This document shows positions 39,502 through 39,939 of a DNA stretch of 39,939 nucleotides, piece by piece. A program made the position numbers and the translations under genes. The notes below the pieces were generated by a model. It did no database searches. It was given only the letters and a program-made list of their open reading frames with translations, and was not told where the DNA came from. Numbering within the stretch: the first letter of the stretch is position 1; every line of letters starts with the position of its first letter. Location: contig CAKUAM010000012.1 of the NCBI GenBank assembly GCA_934636305.1, positions 1 through 39,939 on the forward strand. The letters run 5' to 3'. The DNA is from an uncultured Oscillospiraceae bacterium. GTDB taxonomy: Bacteria; Bacillota; Clostridia; Oscillospirales; Oscillospiraceae.

Positions 39502-39939
39502 ATGAGCGGATGCAGCGGAAACTGTTCCAGCTGCGGCGAAAGCTGCTCTGACCGCAAGCCGGAGAGCCTGCTGGCGGAGCCGAACGCCAAATCGAAGATT
39601 AAAAAGGTGATTGCCGTGATCTCCGGCAAGGGCGGCGTTGGAAAATCCACGGTCACGTCCATGCTGGCGGTCGCCATGCATAAGATGGGCTATAAGACGG
39701 CCATTCTGGATGCGGATATCACGGGGCCGTCCATTCCGAAGGCCTTTGGTCTGCATGAGCAGGCGATGGGCTCGGACGACGGCATTCTGCCGGCCATCAC
39801 CAGCGATGGCATCAAGGTTATGTCCATCAATCTGCTGCTGCCGAACGAGACGGATCCCGTTGTCTGGCGGGGCCCGGTCATTGCGGGCGCGGTCAAGCAG
39901 TTCTGGACGGATGTGTGCTGGGGCGATGTGGATTATATG
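39502..39939 (+). CDS. Mrp/NBP35 family iron-sulfur carrier ATPase, 3' end outside window
   Basis: The first 146 residues are visible. The N-terminal segment contains four closely spaced cysteines (C4, C8, C11, C15), like the extra N-terminal FeS site of NBP35-type proteins but with different spacing. The P-loop is the deviant Walker A GKGGVGKST at about 42-50, as in Mrp and MinD relatives. AILDADITGPSIPKAFG is the second conserved block, and VVWRGPVIAGAVKQF follows. Mrp proteins carry and transfer [4Fe-4S] clusters, or act as P-loop scaffolds. AAAGGAG precedes the ATG. It has its own promoter. The typical C-terminal CxxC cluster site, if present, lies beyond the window. Confidence 0.93.
   Translation, partial: MSGCSGNCSSCGESCSDRKPESLLAEPNAKSKIKKVIAVISGKGGVGKSTVTSMLAVAMHKMGYKTAILDADITGPSIPKAFGLHEQAMGSDDGILPAITSDGIKVMSINLLLPNETDPVVWRGPVIAGAVKQFWTDVCWGDVDYM

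Noticed and set aside
1..39939. CRISPR arrays, rRNA or tRNA genes
   Set aside because: No regularly spaced repeats were seen, and no spacer contains a recognisable tRNA cloverleaf or rRNA segment.

Overview
The window comes from a GC-rich, low-redundancy bacterial chromosome. It most resembles an anaerobic Clostridia genome, probably of the Oscillospiraceae/Ruminococcaceae type found in the gut. The support is indirect: AddAB instead of RecBCD, a CIRCE operator, strong AGGAGG ribosome binding sites with sigma-A style promoters, a four-gene GldA/F/G-DUF4340 operon, a CBS/DRTGG-type manganese pyrophosphatase, a SipW-type exported protein, and small structured intergenic repeats. The genus cannot be named from sequence alone. 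No phage, insertion sequence, CRISPR array, tRNA or rRNA was seen. The content is mostly core chromosome, with accessory signal concentrated in a few intergenic spaces.

Layout. 1-3808 (+): the 3' part of a membrane acyltransferase, leuS, and rpsU with a consensus promoter and a strong terminator. 3809-4186: a gene-free stretch with a repeat and a large hairpin. 4187-10976 (+): addB-addA, overlapping by 8 nt and closed by a terminator. 11060-12811 (+): a promoter, a leader with two hairpins, and a SipW-type exported protein with a beta-helix-like C-terminal half. 12812-13093: a palindrome and a structured 106-bp element. 13094-18143 (-): an operon hypB, large FeS/FAD oxidoreductase, hypA, threonine synthase. 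18154-22895 (-): an ABC ATPase, permease, GldG-like protein and DUF4340 protein with overlapping genes and a terminator. 22997-26177 (+): a protein of unknown function, a manganese pyrophosphatase and a histidine phosphatase. 26178-29208: htpG (-) with a perfect CIRCE operator, flanked on both sides by copies of a ~280-bp repeat. 29209-31277 (-): prmA and a membrane-anchored putative glycoside hydrolase. 31339-32860 (+): lgt and a small acidic helical protein. 32886-39429 (+): comEC, holA, rnmV-like, an ABC-F ATPase and a YdcF/SanA-like protein, mostly overlapping. 39444-39939 (+): an Mrp/NBP35 ATPase cut by the window end.

How the genes work together. Most genes serve core information processing: tRNA charging, ribosomal protein S21, L11 methylation, 5S rRNA maturation, the clamp-loader delta subunit, AddAB repair and ComEC DNA uptake. 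The least ordinary parts are the nickel-chaperone pair HypA/HypB built around a multi-cluster oxidoreductase, with no hydrogenase or HypCDEF in view; the SipW-type beta-helix protein with its structured leader; an AddB whose nucleotide-binding loop looks lost; and the repeat-flanked, CIRCE-controlled htpG. I found no clear-cut new defence or mobile system. The hypB-oxidoreductase-hypA operon is the best candidate for undescribed biology.
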